Assembly (NCBI GenBank): GCA_037974665.1
Contig: CM075773.1
Coordinates: 63,208,763 to 63,272,762, forward strand
DNA from: Ehretia macrophylla
Lineage: Eukaryota; Streptophyta; Magnoliopsida; Boraginales; Ehretiaceae
Length of the DNA stretch: 64,000 nucleotides
Direction of reading: 5' to 3'
The number at the start of each line of letters is the position of its first letter. The first letter of the stretch is position 1. The translations under genes were made by a program, and so were the position numbers. Below are positions 35,613 to 47,799 of this stretch, one piece after another. The notes beneath the pieces are model-generated. The model did not search any database. It had not been told where the DNA came from and was given only the letters and a program-made list of their open reading frames with translations.

Positions 35613-35842
35613 TATATCAACCCGCTCCCCTGTGTTAGCAAAACTATAAAAAAATTCCGCTACGATTTTTAAAAAATGACATACCTTCCCCCTCAATCTC
35701 TTTTAAACTAACACTGTTAAAATTTTTAGTAAAATGACATTTTTACCCTTATATTATACATTTTTTTTCTCTTCTTTATTCTCTCTCCTCCTATTGTTTT
35801 CATCCAAAAAAAATAAAATAAAAAATCATCATTTTCCTCACC

Positions 35843-36110
35843 TCACCCCCTCCCCCCCCCCCCCCCCCCACCATTAGCCACTCAGCCCCCCCACCCCCCA
35901 CCCCACACCCCGTTAGCTACCCTCTACCCCCTCCCCCCCCCACCATTAGCCACTCAGCCCCCCCACCCCCCACCCCACACCCCGTTAGCTACCCTCTACC
36001 CCCTCCCCCCCCCCACCCTACCCCCTATCAACTCTACCCACCCCACCCCATCCCACATCAACACCCCATCCCCTCATTCTACCCCCACCTCCCCATGTCA
36101 GCACCCCCAA
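35843..36110. repeat. C-rich tract with a 72-bp tandem duplication, block B
   Basis: A unit from accattagccactcagcccc to a long C run occurs twice in a row (35870-35941 and 35942-36013). Block A has no such duplication. The minus strand has several runs of four or more G and could form G-quadruplexes. Confidence 0.85.
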
Positions 36111-37186
36111 CCCCTTCCTAGAAGTCAAGTTCGAACTCGACAAAAATCGAACAGAGTCTTCTCTGTATTACGGACATTCCAACACCTGTACAATTATGCT
36201 CAAAGCCAACAACAAATACACAAGACAACATCTTGAAACTCTGTTTATGCATATCTGTTAAACACAACATTTTTCCATACTAAGTCTATGCAAACCTAGC
36301 AACATTTACAATTCCAAGTCCAAAAGTAAGCTAAACGTGCTTTAGTTATATTTCCAAAGTAGTTCATAAACTTACAACTAGCTTATTTAATTTCTACAAG
36401 TCAAAAGCTATGATCCAACATGTGCACAATGAAACTTTGTTGCAAAACGAGCTATACAACTTGCAAAACATCATAATCCACATTCCTAGATCATAGCCAA
36501 AACACATGCCAACCTTTTAAGTAAACAAGCAAATTATCTTCAATCTTCTTCTTGAGGGGCTACTTCGGCTTCACATAAAATTGTTGAATAAATGGGGTGA
36601 TCAACCACTAGCTCAGTGAGGGGGGGTATGGGGAGGCTTTTGAAAACCTTTTCATGATGCACATATGCCAAGTAACATGTATCAAAGCAATAAATATACA
36701 AGTAGGCATTAGACAATAACAAGAAGCATGAAAGCACTCAATCAAGTAATATAAAACTATATAAACACTCAAGTAAAGGATACGATTTCATTCCAACCTT
36801 ATCACTCCTACTTCTTTGCCCCTTTGTGATTGCGATGTAGACAATCCCTTATATCACTAGTGGATGTACTCCAGATGTACCCCAAAATCCTACGACCAAA
36901 CACCTCAATGCCTTCACCGACCAAGTGAGTGAGGGAATAGGTCGCGGAGGTCATGTAACCATTGGCAAGCCTGCTGCGGCCAAGTGGAGACACAACACAA
37001 TCGTGCCTCAATAAAAGGTTGCAACCTTACGATATCACGCAATCAATCATTAAAACATTCATTCAATGAGCACTTAAAACGAGGGGACAACAAAGTAGGT
37101 TGCCCCTCTAGCATTAGAATAAGCAATATCACTCCATAAGCATTAATAACCAAATCACAAACACGTATGAAAGTATATCCACTTAA
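36111..37186 (-). mobile_element. Ty3/gypsy-type LTR relic, block B
   Basis: Copy of 14191-15256, with ctcagtgaggggggg near 36613 and tactccagatgtacccc near 36868. It ends at the 686-bp deletion junction. Confidence 0.5.
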
Positions 37187-39501
37187 TATTTTTCCTAAGT
37201 CATATGACATATAAAAGGAATTGAGACCTTGTTATTTTGGACTTTCGAGCTTGGAAGCATGTGTTTGGAAAATAGTTTTCACACCATTTGAATAGTGTTA
37301 CGTACGTAACAACCTTAGTTTTGACTTAGTTAGTATTTGATTAGTAATTAAGCTCAATTGACCAAGTTTTATGTAGTATTTGACCACAACTTATTGCACC
37401 TATATATCTATATATTAAGTTATCACCATTTAACAAAAAACAACTCATAAAACAAAGCAAAGAATTCCCTTTATATCCCCCCTTGGACGACCACTTCAAG
37501 GAGAAAAAAGAGGAAAATTTCTTCAACAATATTGCTAGCTTGACTCTTGGCTTGGATCTTGGAGTTGTTTGAGCATCCTAGGATTCCCCAACAAGCTTCT
37601 ACACATCATAAATTGTGAGGGAGTTGCATTTTATAGCTTTCAAAGTTTATGCTCATATGTTGAAATTTTTGATTTGTTGATTATAGCTATAATACTTGTT
37701 ATGAATGCTTTATATGTGTTTATTAGAGCCTATAGAGTAAAATTTTATAGTTTGATAGCATAATCCATGGTTGAAAGCATGAATGTTATGAAAGAGGTGA
37801 TAAATAGTGCTTGTATTTAGGGTTTTGAATAAATGTGCTAATTGGAATGAATTGAGGCATCAATTAGATGCTCTAGACCCTAATGAAGTTAGTTGGGAGG
37901 CCTTGTGAAGTTGAATCACCCCAAACCGAGCTAAATTGCAAAATTAGTCGACTTTAAAAAGATGACTTTTCTCGTTGTGCAATCCGGGCACGTTTGGGCT
38001 TTGTATTAGGTATCATTGGGGTATGGAAGCACTTTTGGTGCTTTCGTTACGCGAAATCGGGGTTCGGATAGTATAGTTGTAGTTAAAACCAGCTCGGGGC
38101 CTTCCCGAGATTTAGCTTCTAAAATAAGTTTTTATGATCTTAATAGGTGTCTTTTGGCTTAATTAGGGTTGTAGTATGAGTAGGATATGGTTTGGGAATC
38201 TTGAAATGCACATAGGAGAAGAAAAGATGGGTTAAAGAAAGGGGAAAAGTGGTACTAGGCTTATATTGACGCGTCTAAAGCTTGTTGTTGTGTTGTCATG
38301 CATTATATTGATTGTCTATAGTATAATTGAGCTATTTGAGTAGATTGTGGGAAAAAATTATTTTGATTGCTTCTTTTGAGACTTTAAAGCTATTTCGTGC
38401 TTATGTGAGCTTATATTGTGTTTATATGTGAGGGCAGCCTACTTTGTCGACCCTTTTACGTGTTATTTGATATTTTGATGCTTGTGGACTTGTCTCAGGG
38501 TTGCGCAACCTTTTCGGACATGGTAGTGTCGAGAAACACAGGTGGCGTCGGGTTTGCCGTGCTCCCTCGATTACCATGGTGCCTATTTCCTTTATCGTTG
38601 AGCATACTCCACTACCCCAGATGCTTGGTTTACTTGCTGGGCATATGGACCTACCTTAGGAGAAAGGGTCGTAGGATTGGGATACATCTAGAGTATCCCA
38701 ACTTGTTAGTGTATGTGTTTGCCGGCACTTGCGTGAAGTTCGTGGCTCGTGGCTTGTGATTGAAGACTTGAAGTGGAACCATATCCTTTTTAATATGGTT
38801 AATTACTTGGCTATTTAACCTTGTTGGTTTATGTTGTATATATATGACTTCTTGTGTTCGCATATCATTATGCACGCTACGGTATATTGCATCATCTCCC
38901 TCGCTGGGCAACATTGTTGCTCACGCTTCATTTGACATGTTTCAGGAGAGGCTGAGGTGAACCCCCAGCTGATAGCAGTAGAAGAAGAAGAAGAGGTGCC
39001 CATAGATCAGAACCCTTGATTCCTGTGTGATAAGGTTGATCATACGTGCAGTTTGCTTGGAGTTGATGTTAGTTGTTATGTTTTGAGACCTTGAGGTCTT
39101 GTATATTTGCTGGGAAAGTTGTAACTTAATTATATTCTTGAATGTTGAATATAAAGTAGAATGGCATATAATAGATTATACTAGACCTAACTCGGTTGTT
39201 GCATGCTTGGGGGTGATAATTAGCTTGTTTTAACCATGTCATACTACTGGAAAGTTTAAGTTAGAATTGAACCTGCATGCTTGTATGTTTCTATTTTTGT
39301 TATGCAAAGGCTCGGATGGCCTTGTGAATTTGGTTGGTTCTGTCAAACTTGGAAGTTAGATTGAATGAAGTGGTTGTTGTGGTTCAGGCATTTTATGTGA
39401 TTATCACAGGTACCAATTTAGTCCACAGTACAGAGGAGACTATGTCTGAGTGACGGGCCCGGACTTGACCTGTAGCGTGGGGTTGGGTTCGGGGCGTTAC
39501 A
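37187..39501 (+). mobile_element. Ty3/gypsy LTR, block B copy, 5'-truncated and uninterrupted
   Basis: Corresponds to 15943-25229 without the retroelement. It lacks the first 148 bp of the LTR because of the deletion. It ends ggggcgttaca at 39501, followed by ctgg. It preserves the empty site for the element at 16968-23916, with a single TTGGG. Confidence 0.65.
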
Positions 39502-40478
39502 CTGGGTTTATGTGCCTCTGATGAGGATGTTAGGTCCTTAACGGGGGTATGTATAATATCCCACATCGCTGAAATATAGTGTGATTATGTGGTTTATAAG
39601 TGAGTGTTGTTGGTATAAGGATTAACTTGGGTTAGCCATGTTGGACCAGTAGAAAAGAGGGCTTAGATAGTTGTTTCTCATGCCTACAACACTAGTCACG
39701 CATGCGGGCCTGAGAGTCTGGGCCCGGAGCGTGACAGTATCCATGACTCTGGATCAATCACAATGATTTAGACATAAGGATTCGATTGCATGGAAATTAC
39801 TCTAAAAGGGTTTGTTTACTTACACTTCATCATTAATTGGATAATCGCGATATATTGCTAGGTGTCACTCGCGATTTGTGAATTAATTAGAAAGGGTTCT
39901 AATTAAATATTACTTAGATTAATATCCGATGCTAATTAATTATGAACTCGAAATGTCACACACAATAGAAAATAACAAATAAATTAGATTAGAAAAAAGA
40001 TTAAATTAATTTTAGGATTGTCATAATATTAATATAATGGACTCGTAGTAATTAGATGATTGATCAGATTATTGCAGAGTCCAAGTCTGGTCAATTTAGA
40101 CTGGCCCATGTATGATCGTAGGTCGAGAGAAGTTACTATATAAAGGAATATTATGACACAGAAAAAGCTAGCATACAATTCTTTTTCAGTTCAAAATAAT
40201 ACAGGTTTTCTCTAAAAGCTCTAGTTAGGGCTAGATCTAATTGGTTGTGCGAATCTCATGTGGACTACTCTTGGAGGCTTCACACTTGGGAAGCTCGTCT
40301 CATAATCTTCTATTGTTTTGCATTTAGAGGTAATCCTAGAACTACACATTAAATTTAATTAGATTAAATTTGTCATATGTTTCAAATCTGCGTGAATAAC
40401 CATAAACGGATACATGTAATTAATTCCGCTGTAAAATTAAAATTTTTAATTATAATGTATGTTTTCCAACCCCTTGTT
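39502..40478. other. Unclassified noncoding unit, block B copy
   Basis: Copy of 25230-26207 with scattered substitutions. No coding frame. Confidence 0.4.
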
Positions 40479-40634
40479 GGCTGGGGATAAATGTCAATAA
40501 TTCTGACTCTTTGGCGGAGGATAAATGTCAATACTTCTGACTCTATGATGAAGGATAAATGTCAATACTTCTAACTTATGCAAGAGGATAATTGCCAATA
40601 TTTTTTACTCGATGGCAGAGGATAAATGCTTACT
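40479..40634. repeat. 34-bp minisatellite, about five units, block B
   Basis: Counterpart of 26208-26342. A fifth partial unit, ggcagaggataaatgc, follows at 40614. Similarity to block A ends at 40615. Confidence 0.88.
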
Positions 40635-41136
40635 TAAACTTGGATATTGGATTCATTTGACTATGGTTTCTGGCATTAGGAATTCTTGGCATATGAATTT
40701 GGTTTGACATGAACTTTTATTATTCTATACATTAAAAATTATGATTTTTGCATGAACTTCATCATTTTCAAATCTATGAACTATGATAATATGACTATCT
40801 AACATATAAGAATATTTTAAAGATCCCAAGAGTTTTTTTGGGAGATTACCACTTACTAAGATTTGTTTCTTATTTTGTAAAAATGTTTTTCTTTGTAAAA
40901 GGTAAGGATAGACTTTGGTTTTGGCTTGGGGCTGAGACAACCTTGATGAATAGCTAATACAACTCTTTTGAATTTCTTAGTTAGTAATAAATTGATTATT
41001 TCACTTAGACTTATGAGTTTTAATTTCTTAGGTTGGTTTGAGACTTTGGAAGAAGTATTCCACTACGTTATGCTAGAATTAGATGCTCTGATTGCTCGTA
41101 GCATATATATAATTGTTATTTTAAAATTTTCATTTA
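40635..41136 (+). mobile_element. LTR relic, left part (split by the PIF/Harbinger element)
   Basis: AT-rich DNA whose likely continuation is 45762-45861, where a retroelement-like end occurs: ttgggggcgggacag followed by a degenerate Met primer site, TAGTGTCAGAGATTAGGTTC. The small frames at 40725-40940 and 40968-41210 are not recognised. The assignment rests on the right-hand junction only. Confidence 0.35.
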
Positions 41137-42522
41137 GGCTCCGTTTGTTTGCCATAAAATATTTTCCCGTAAAATGTTTTCCACATAAAACATTTTACGG
41201 TGTTTGGTAGGACGAAAAATATAGTCAATGGTAAAATATTTTCAGTCAAAGGAAAAGTTGTAGTTAAAATGGGAGAAGAAAATATTTTACATCAGTTGTG
41301 CATTCACTTTTTACCTATTGTTTTCTCTCTCATCTCATAAAAAAGTGCGGCTACTAAAGCTTTTGCCTTCACCGTCTCTCTCTTCTCTCTCTCTCACCTT
41401 CTCCTACCACAATATCAGATCTAGATCAATGTATGTTTTATTTATTTATTATTATTATTTTATAAATTTCACAACATTGTCTCTATATATTTCTGATTTC
41501 TTTTTTTTTTCTTCTTAAAAGATGCCAATGTTCATAGCTTTCACAAGCATATTTTTTTATTTATGATTTTTTTTGGTTAGTTAACAATTTTGTCTTGCAA
41601 TCCATGTTTTTTTTTTTTACTTTTTCATTGTTTTTTCTTTTTCTTTTTCACAAGCATATATATATATTTTTTTGTGTTGGTGAAAGACACGATTGATTGT
41701 GGTGTTGTCAACAGGCACCATCTTAGGTTGGATTTGGTGAATCACATTTGTTGATTTAAGTGAAAGTTAAAGGTTGCAAGTTCAATAATTTGCGATTTTG
41801 AGGTGTGTGTTGATTTGGATGTCTTGAAAATGTGGTGTTAGAGCTCTTTTTTACTATTAGAGTTTGATTTGGTGTGGTTATGGAATTTCTGAGATCTGTG
41901 GTTTGAAAGTTGGTGTAGAGTTTCAATAAGGTATGAGAATGGAATTTTTTTTAGCACATTCAAATATATAATGATTTGCTCATTTGTGTTTTTTTTTTTC
42001 AACTTTTATTTTTGCAAAGGTTGTTAATTTTCTGTTTTGTTGTTGAAGTTAGTGAAATGATTGTGATAATGGAAATTTGATCTTATGAAGATGGATCTTG
42101 TTTACATTGTCTGTTTTGATTTGCTTTTTAAGGAACTAGAATGTGTATTTTCTTTTGCTTTGTGCTTGTTGCAATTTGCATTTTGACAAGCTTGTTTTTA
42201 TTCTTTTCGTGCAATATTGTTTTACTTTATCGAAACTGGTGACCGTGTTAGCTGTACTTTGCTCTATTTGATGGCTCATACAGTATGTTAAATGAGATAT
42301 CCAAATAATGGTACCTAGTTAAGACTGGCTTATGCTATGGAGTCTGTGCTTCAACTATGATTTTAATAGCTTTGTTTTTGAAATATTCTCTGAAGGCTCT
42401 TTCACTGTATATTGCAATTAGTTACATCTATGTTATAAAACTAACGCTTTATTGATTTTTATTACACTGTGTAGTAATAGTTGTCATTATTATATATTAT
42501 TATGCAGCTGTAGAAAGCTTCT

Positions 42523-43878
42523 ATGGATCACAGGAAAAAAATTCATGTGATGACCATATCTATGGTTGCAATTGCTCTAGCTCATTTTCATGTCTATTTA
42601 AGAAAACTTAAGCGTAAATAGTCTGTACGTAGACAACCTCGATTACATGCCGAGTGTGAGAGAGATTTTTATATGAACAATATATTGTGTCGCTCTGACA
42701 CTCATTGTGTTGACCAAATTCGTATGAAACCTATAGTTTTTAATAAACTTTGTGATCTTCTAACTATAAATAATTTATTGCGCCCAACCATAAATTTGTC
42801 TGTTAAGGAACAAGTTATGATGTTCCTACAAATATTAGGACACAATCTTAGGTTTTGGGTTATTAGTGGAAGATTTTACCGATCAGTGGAGACTGTCCAT
42901 CGATACTTTAAGATTGTGTTGACTGCAATTTTAAAGTTGTACAAGTATGTCATAAAAGACCCAGAGCTTTCAACACCTTTCCAAATTGCAAACAACACAA
43001 GATTTTATCCATTTTTTAAGGTAAGTTTTATGTTTTATTAAAAATGGCATTTTCCTTTTACATTAATCTTCTTAAAATTTTGATTAGAAATGTTTATCAA
43101 TAGGATTGTGTGGGAGCAATAGATGGAACTCTTGTTGATGCAAATGTCCCATTTGAATTTCAAGGAAAATTTCGTGGTCGTAAAGATGGAACAACACAAA
43201 ATGTGTTGGCAGCAATCACTTTTGATTTAAGATTCACTTATGTTTTTGCTGGTTGGGAAGGAAGTGCACATGACTGACGTCTATTGACTGATGCACTATC
43301 GAGGCAAGGCGGTCTTAAGATTCCTGAAGGTATTAGAAATAGACTTGTAATCGTGTATGCGTATATATATAATATATACATATGAAATTGGAAATAATTA
43401 CACAATTTCCTATTTAATTGTTGGCAAGTATTACTTGGGTGATGCTGGATATGGCATCCGTAATGGAATCATTTCCCCTTATCGTGGTGTTAGATATCGT
43501 CTCATGGAATTTAGTGAACATCCACCTAAAAATGAGAAAGAGTTATTTAACCTTCGTCACTCCTCGTTGAGGACCACCATTGAACGCAGGTTTGGAATAT
43601 TGAAGAAACGCTTTCGTGTAATTGATGCTTAACCGCATTGGTGATACCAAACACAAGTTGATGTTGTTTTGGGAAGTTGCATCCTTCATAACCTTGTAAT
43701 GGTCATTGATCCACATGATTTCATAATGGATGAATTTGAAGAAAATGTTCGCATAGAAAGTCGTAGGCCTACATTAAGTCAAAGACAGGAGAGGGAAGAA
43801 AACCGAGAATCGTTGGCAAGAAGAGAAATGATAGCAACGATGATGTGGAATGATTACAACAATACATTAGATAATTAA
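42523..43878 (+). pseudogene. PIF/Harbinger transposase (HARBI1-like nuclease), stop-bearing
   Basis: Three exons joined by two phase-0 introns of about 83 bp (43021-43103, GT-AG) and about 82 bp (43347-43428). The start at 42523 encodes MDHRKK; in-frame stops are TAG 42619, TGA 43275, TAA 43630 and TGA 43642. The DDE catalytic residues are visible: Asp in GAIDGT at the start of exon 2, Asp in LGDAGYG (near 43440) and Glu in RTTIERRFG (near 43573). The helix-rich N-terminal part around LSVKEQVMMFLQILGH is typical of the family. The last frame, 43669-43878, is the C-terminal end. The residues needed for catalysis survive, but the stops prevent a full protein unless they are read through. Confidence 0.88.
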
Positions 43879-44144
43879 TGCATGAGTTTTCATATATCGG
43901 ATTGTTTACTATTATGTAATGTTCTTCTTGTATATTGTTGTATTGACTAGTTTGTTAGATTTTTTTCTATGGTTTGTTATGTATTGATGTTTATTATGGA
44001 CTATTATGTTTAATTATGAATTGGATTATTGGTCAAGTGCATGACTATTATGGTTTTTTACTATAGACTGTTATGGTTTGTTATAAATTGGATTGGTTGT
44101 TTGATTATTTATTTTGCCTCAACCTTAAATGTTTGTATGTAGTC

Positions 44145-45033
44145 ATGAATACATCAAAGGATGGAAAGGGTAAAGCTAAATAATTCAGGTGGTCAAAGCC
44201 AATGTCCCACACACTTATGGAATTATTGGTTGAGGAGGCAATGAAGAGAAACAAACCTTCATCCACTTTCCAGACCGAAAGCTTTGTAAATGTTGCCAAA
44301 GCAACTGTTGATAAATTTGATGTTGATTGTCAAGTTATTCATGTTGAAAATCATTTGAGGACTATCAAAAAAGAATGGAAGATAATTACACAACTCAAAG
44401 CAAAAAGTGGCTTCGGTTGGGATGACAACATGAAGATGATCACATGTGACAAACATGTGTATGAAGTTGTAGTGGCGGTAATATTTCGACCCTTTATATA
44501 AAACTCTATATATATTTATGTTTCTTGATGTTTGCTTCGTACTTTTATTTTCGTTATAGGCTCATCCAAATCATGAAAAATACTTGAACAAGAAGATTAA
44601 GATGTATGATGCGATGACTTTGGTAGTTGGCAAGGATATGGCGATGAGCAACTTTGCAAAGTCCTTTACTGACATCAACTTGGAAGAAGCTATTGAAGTT
44701 GACTCCACACCAGTTGATGATTTTGATGTGGAAGTGAGCATGAACAAGATGATGGACACATCTTCTTCTGCTAGTCCTTCGAGTACAAGGTCTCATCGCA
44801 AGAGATGCCGAAATGTGGAAGATCCAACTTTTGAGCTAATAGCAGAGAAACTTGGGCAACTAGCTAATGCAATTGACAGGCTGAGCCAAAGTGAACTTAT
44901 TGTAACTGATCTTTATATAGAGGTTATAAAAACTGAAGGCTTTGATGACATCACTCTTGTGTTAGTATTTGACTATCTTGTGGAGCGGGAGATGCAAGCT
45001 AAAGCTTTTATGGCCAAAAACAGTGAACTTTGA
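44145..45033 (+). pseudogene. PIF/Harbinger Myb/trihelix-like ORF, one early stop
   Basis: Two exons with an 82-bp phase-0 intron (44478-44559, GT-AG). The start is at 44145, and the single in-frame stop is TAA at 44181, 12 codons in. A start at 44202 would give a nearly full product. The DNA-binding Myb-like domain includes HVENHLRTIKKEW and SGFGWDD; the second exon has AHPNHEKYLNKKIKMYD and a serine-rich linker before a C-terminal helix-rich part ending in FMAKNSEL. In this superfamily the Myb-like protein helps bring the transposase to the ends (family knowledge). Of the two genes in the element this is the less damaged. Confidence 0.85.
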
Positions 45034-45552
45034 AGGCTTTGGATCTTCAATTTCATTCAGAACCACAGTTGATGAAAGTCCATGAATGTTTAATATTATT
45101 AATGTATAATATTATGGATGATTTGCTTTAACTATGATGGATATTGTTTTTGTCAAAAACTATGGTTGATATGTTTAATGTTAGGCTATGTATTATATTT
45201 TGGATGATTTGCTTCAACTATGGTGGATATGATTATGTTATTATGGATATGCTTGAACTATTATGTATGTTGGTAATATTACGACCCTTTGTAGTATGAT
45301 ACTTAAATTAGTTAAGATCTAATTTATATCATTATAGATGCTTGTATGTGTTTTAGGGGCTTATTATTGTATATGGCAACTTTCATACTTTGATTTATTT
45401 TAGATGAATTAGTTCTTCTTTCTGTTTCTTAAATTCTATTTACAATTTTTTTATTTACTAATATTTTTGTAATAATAAAATTCATTCATTTTTTTTTTGG
45501 TAAACATTTCTCTAAGAATAAAATTCATTCTTTTTGTAAAAAAAAATTCACT

Positions 45553-45684
45553 GGAAAGTATTTTCTAATAACAACCGAAGACCTTAAAATATTTTCCAAT
45601 GTCACAACCAAACACCAGAAAATATTTTCTATTGTGACAACCAAACACCATAAAATATTTTTCAGTGTGACAACCTAACATCAT
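45553..45684. repeat. 33-bp subterminal direct repeats in the PIF/Harbinger element
   Basis: Four units of exactly 33 bp start at 45553, 45586, 45619 and 45652, built on aaaatattttc and gacaaccaaacacca, with a decayed fifth unit after 45685. Related aaaatatttt strings also occur next to the left end (41155-41250). Confidence 0.85.
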
Positions 45685-45761
45685 AAAACATTTTTCAGGA
45701 AAATATTTTTCAATAAAACATTTTTTCTCAGCAAGTTATTTTGCGACAAACACACGAAGCC

Positions 45762-45880
45762 TTAATTTTGGACTTTTCGTCATAGGAAGGTCATCTTTCT
45801 TAGTGCACGATAGTTGTATTTCTGAGATTTACCTAAGCAAATTTTGGGGGCGGGACAGATTAGTGTCAGAGATTAGGTTC
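45762..45880 (+). mobile_element. LTR relic, right part, with degenerate primer-binding site
   Basis: The end ttgggggcgggacag is followed at about 45861-45880 by TAGTGTCAGAGATTAGGTTC, close to the Met-tRNA primer site common in gypsy elements. It probably continues 40635-41136. Confidence 0.4.
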
Positions 45881-47642
45881 ATTGATCATTTGAGACCTAG
45901 GTGGCAATGGGTTACTAGGTTTTTGCTCTACAAGGTATGGATTCTCAAACGTAACTAATGTAATTAAGGTTTTTACTTCATTGATTGTTTCATTTCATTC
46001 ATTATTATTATTTTTTTTTGTTTTAAGTGTTAACTAAGAATTCTCTCTAAGATGAAATCACTTTCATTCTTTATATTATTTACTGAACCAGAGCCTGATC
46101 TATTTGAATAAACTTTGAGGAATCTCTTGGTTAAGATACTCTAGTTCTTCTCAATTATAATAATCATGCATTTTACTGAATCTATTTTCATTGAGGATTT
46201 TTTTAGGGATGTGTAACTAACTATTATTTACTTTTATATAAATTTTGTTTTGCATGCTATGTTAGAAAATGACATTGTTACATTTATACTTATACACACT
46301 ATTTAGAATAGAAAACTTGATCATGTATTTATGACTTAAATGAAAAGTTTTGATGTAATATAAGACTTACCCCTTATTTTTTATACGCCAATTGTAATTG
46401 CCTTATTTGAATCATTTGGTTAAATCTTTATGTTATCAATCATTAAGCATCCTTCATGATTGTTTAGTTATTCATAAAAATGATAGATGGATGGCATTAA
46501 GTGATTTTGTTTTATTCAGTGCTATTGATTGATAATACTTTGGTAAACAATATCCTTATACCATTGTGGGTCATTGGTTCTAAAAATCGAAAACCTAGTC
46601 TCTTAGTAAGATTGCATTGAAAATTATTACTACTCTTGCTATATTGTTGATAGTCCAGTATGCATAAGGCTTACCCCCTTCCTATCAACATCCCATTTGG
46701 ATCTATTGTCAAATTTGTAGATATTGCACCTCTGTTAAATTGAGCCTTTTAGTCCTTGAGGATATCATTAAAATTTAGGCTTCGTTTATTTGCCATAAAA
46801 TAACAATGCTTGTGGAAAATTTTAAAGTATACATAATAAATTTCTAAAACCAAATAATTTCGAATAATTCTATAAATCATAATCGTAATAGGACAAAAAT
46901 ATAGAAATTTACAAAGGTGAGGATTAGACCACTTACCTCTAAGAAGAATTAATCACTAAACTTCAAGATATCCAAGACTTTCACATGAACAAGAATGTAA
47001 ATAGTGATAAAATCCAAGGTTGTGAAAAATGTTCAAGGCTTAGGCATAATAACTGAATGTATTTAGGCTACAACTCAAGAGATTTTATAGGCTACTCTAG
47101 TTTAGAAATACACTTATTGGCTTGGGCTCAAATAATTATTAAAAAGCCTAATCCAACAAAAGTTTAATTTTTAATCCTTAGTTCAAATAAATAATTTAGC
47201 TAATTTAGGCCCAAAAGCAAAGTTTTTGTGCGTGGCTGATTTGCAAATTTTGTCAATCAGGTTATGAAACAATGGATAATCTTCCACTATTTTGCCCGTG
47301 GAACAACTTGGTTTTCACTGCATCACCTATCCATTGCAAGCCAGATCCAAGAAATGTAAGAGATATTAAAAAATAACATCTAAAATTTCCACTCTACTTT
47401 CAATTCAAAGTAGAGCATCTAGAATTTTTCATCAATGATCAAAAGTTTGATGTCTGTTACATTGGCACCTCATATGATTTCTAACAGTTGGAACCATTGC
47501 AGATTTCAACTGCAGCATTGATAGTTTTCAGATAGCTTAATTAGCTGCTTACTATTGTTATGAATTTCCAGAATTTTAGTTTACATGTATGAAATTGCGA
47601 GTTGGAACTTAACCGTATACCTAACCAATTGTACTATAATAA
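45881..47642. other. Intergenic DNA, no gene; solitary PIF/Harbinger-like end inside
   Basis: AT-rich, with no recognised coding frame. At 46778 there is a sequence matching the left TIR of the transposon at 41137, directly after TTA (46775-46777). No partner end is seen. Confidence 0.45.
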
Positions 47643-47775
47643 CCTATCAGAATTTAAAGGGTATAAAGGTGAAAACCAAAAGCAATCCTCGAACGGTAAG
47701 GAGAGAACAATATTCACAACATAATTACATATGATAAGGACAGTAAACCAAATGCGATAGAAACTGATTTGAATA
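47643..47775. other. Relic similar to the NAC gene 3' flank
   Basis: It aligns, with gaps, to 9450-9585 and 30585-30720, sharing ctatcagaatt, ggtgaaaac, aaaagcaatcc and agtaaaccaaatg in order. It is clearly older than the A/B split. It abuts the broken end of copia element X. No NAC coding sequence is visible beside it. Confidence 0.6.
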
Positions 47776-47799
47776 AAGAACTGCATTAATTTTAAGGGT

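Larger units (their letters stand above)
30043..40615. repeat. Segmental duplication block B
   Basis: Direct copy of block A at about 21.1 kb spacing. It differs by carrying the MITE at 34971-35612, by lacking the 6949-bp retroelement, and by lacking the 686 bp that correspond to 15257-15942. The NAC genes differ by about 19 amino-acid substitutions plus one indel. Confidence 0.93.
41137..45761 (+). mobile_element. PIF/Harbinger DNA transposon, complete ends, two-gene type
   Basis: Its terminal repeats are GGCTCCGTTTGTTTGCCATA at the left and, reversed, GGCTTCGTGTGTTTGTCGCA at the right. Flanking TTA at 41134-41136 and 45762-45764 is the 3-bp duplication typical of the superfamily. It encodes a DDE transposase and a separate Myb/trihelix-like protein, the usual pair for plant PIF/Harbinger elements. 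Both genes have premature stops, so the element is probably inactive, but the ends are intact and could still be moved by a related transposase. The right end has 33-bp direct repeats. Confidence 0.92.

Noticed and set aside
41318-41518. Ser/Leu-rich 66-codon frame
   Set aside because: CT-rich DNA in the 5' noncoding part of the Harbinger element, not part of either of its genes.
43106-45033. Idea that the transposase and Myb-like genes are a domesticated host system
   Set aside because: Intact terminal repeats, the TTA duplication and premature stops show an ordinary decaying transposon, not a host gene pair.
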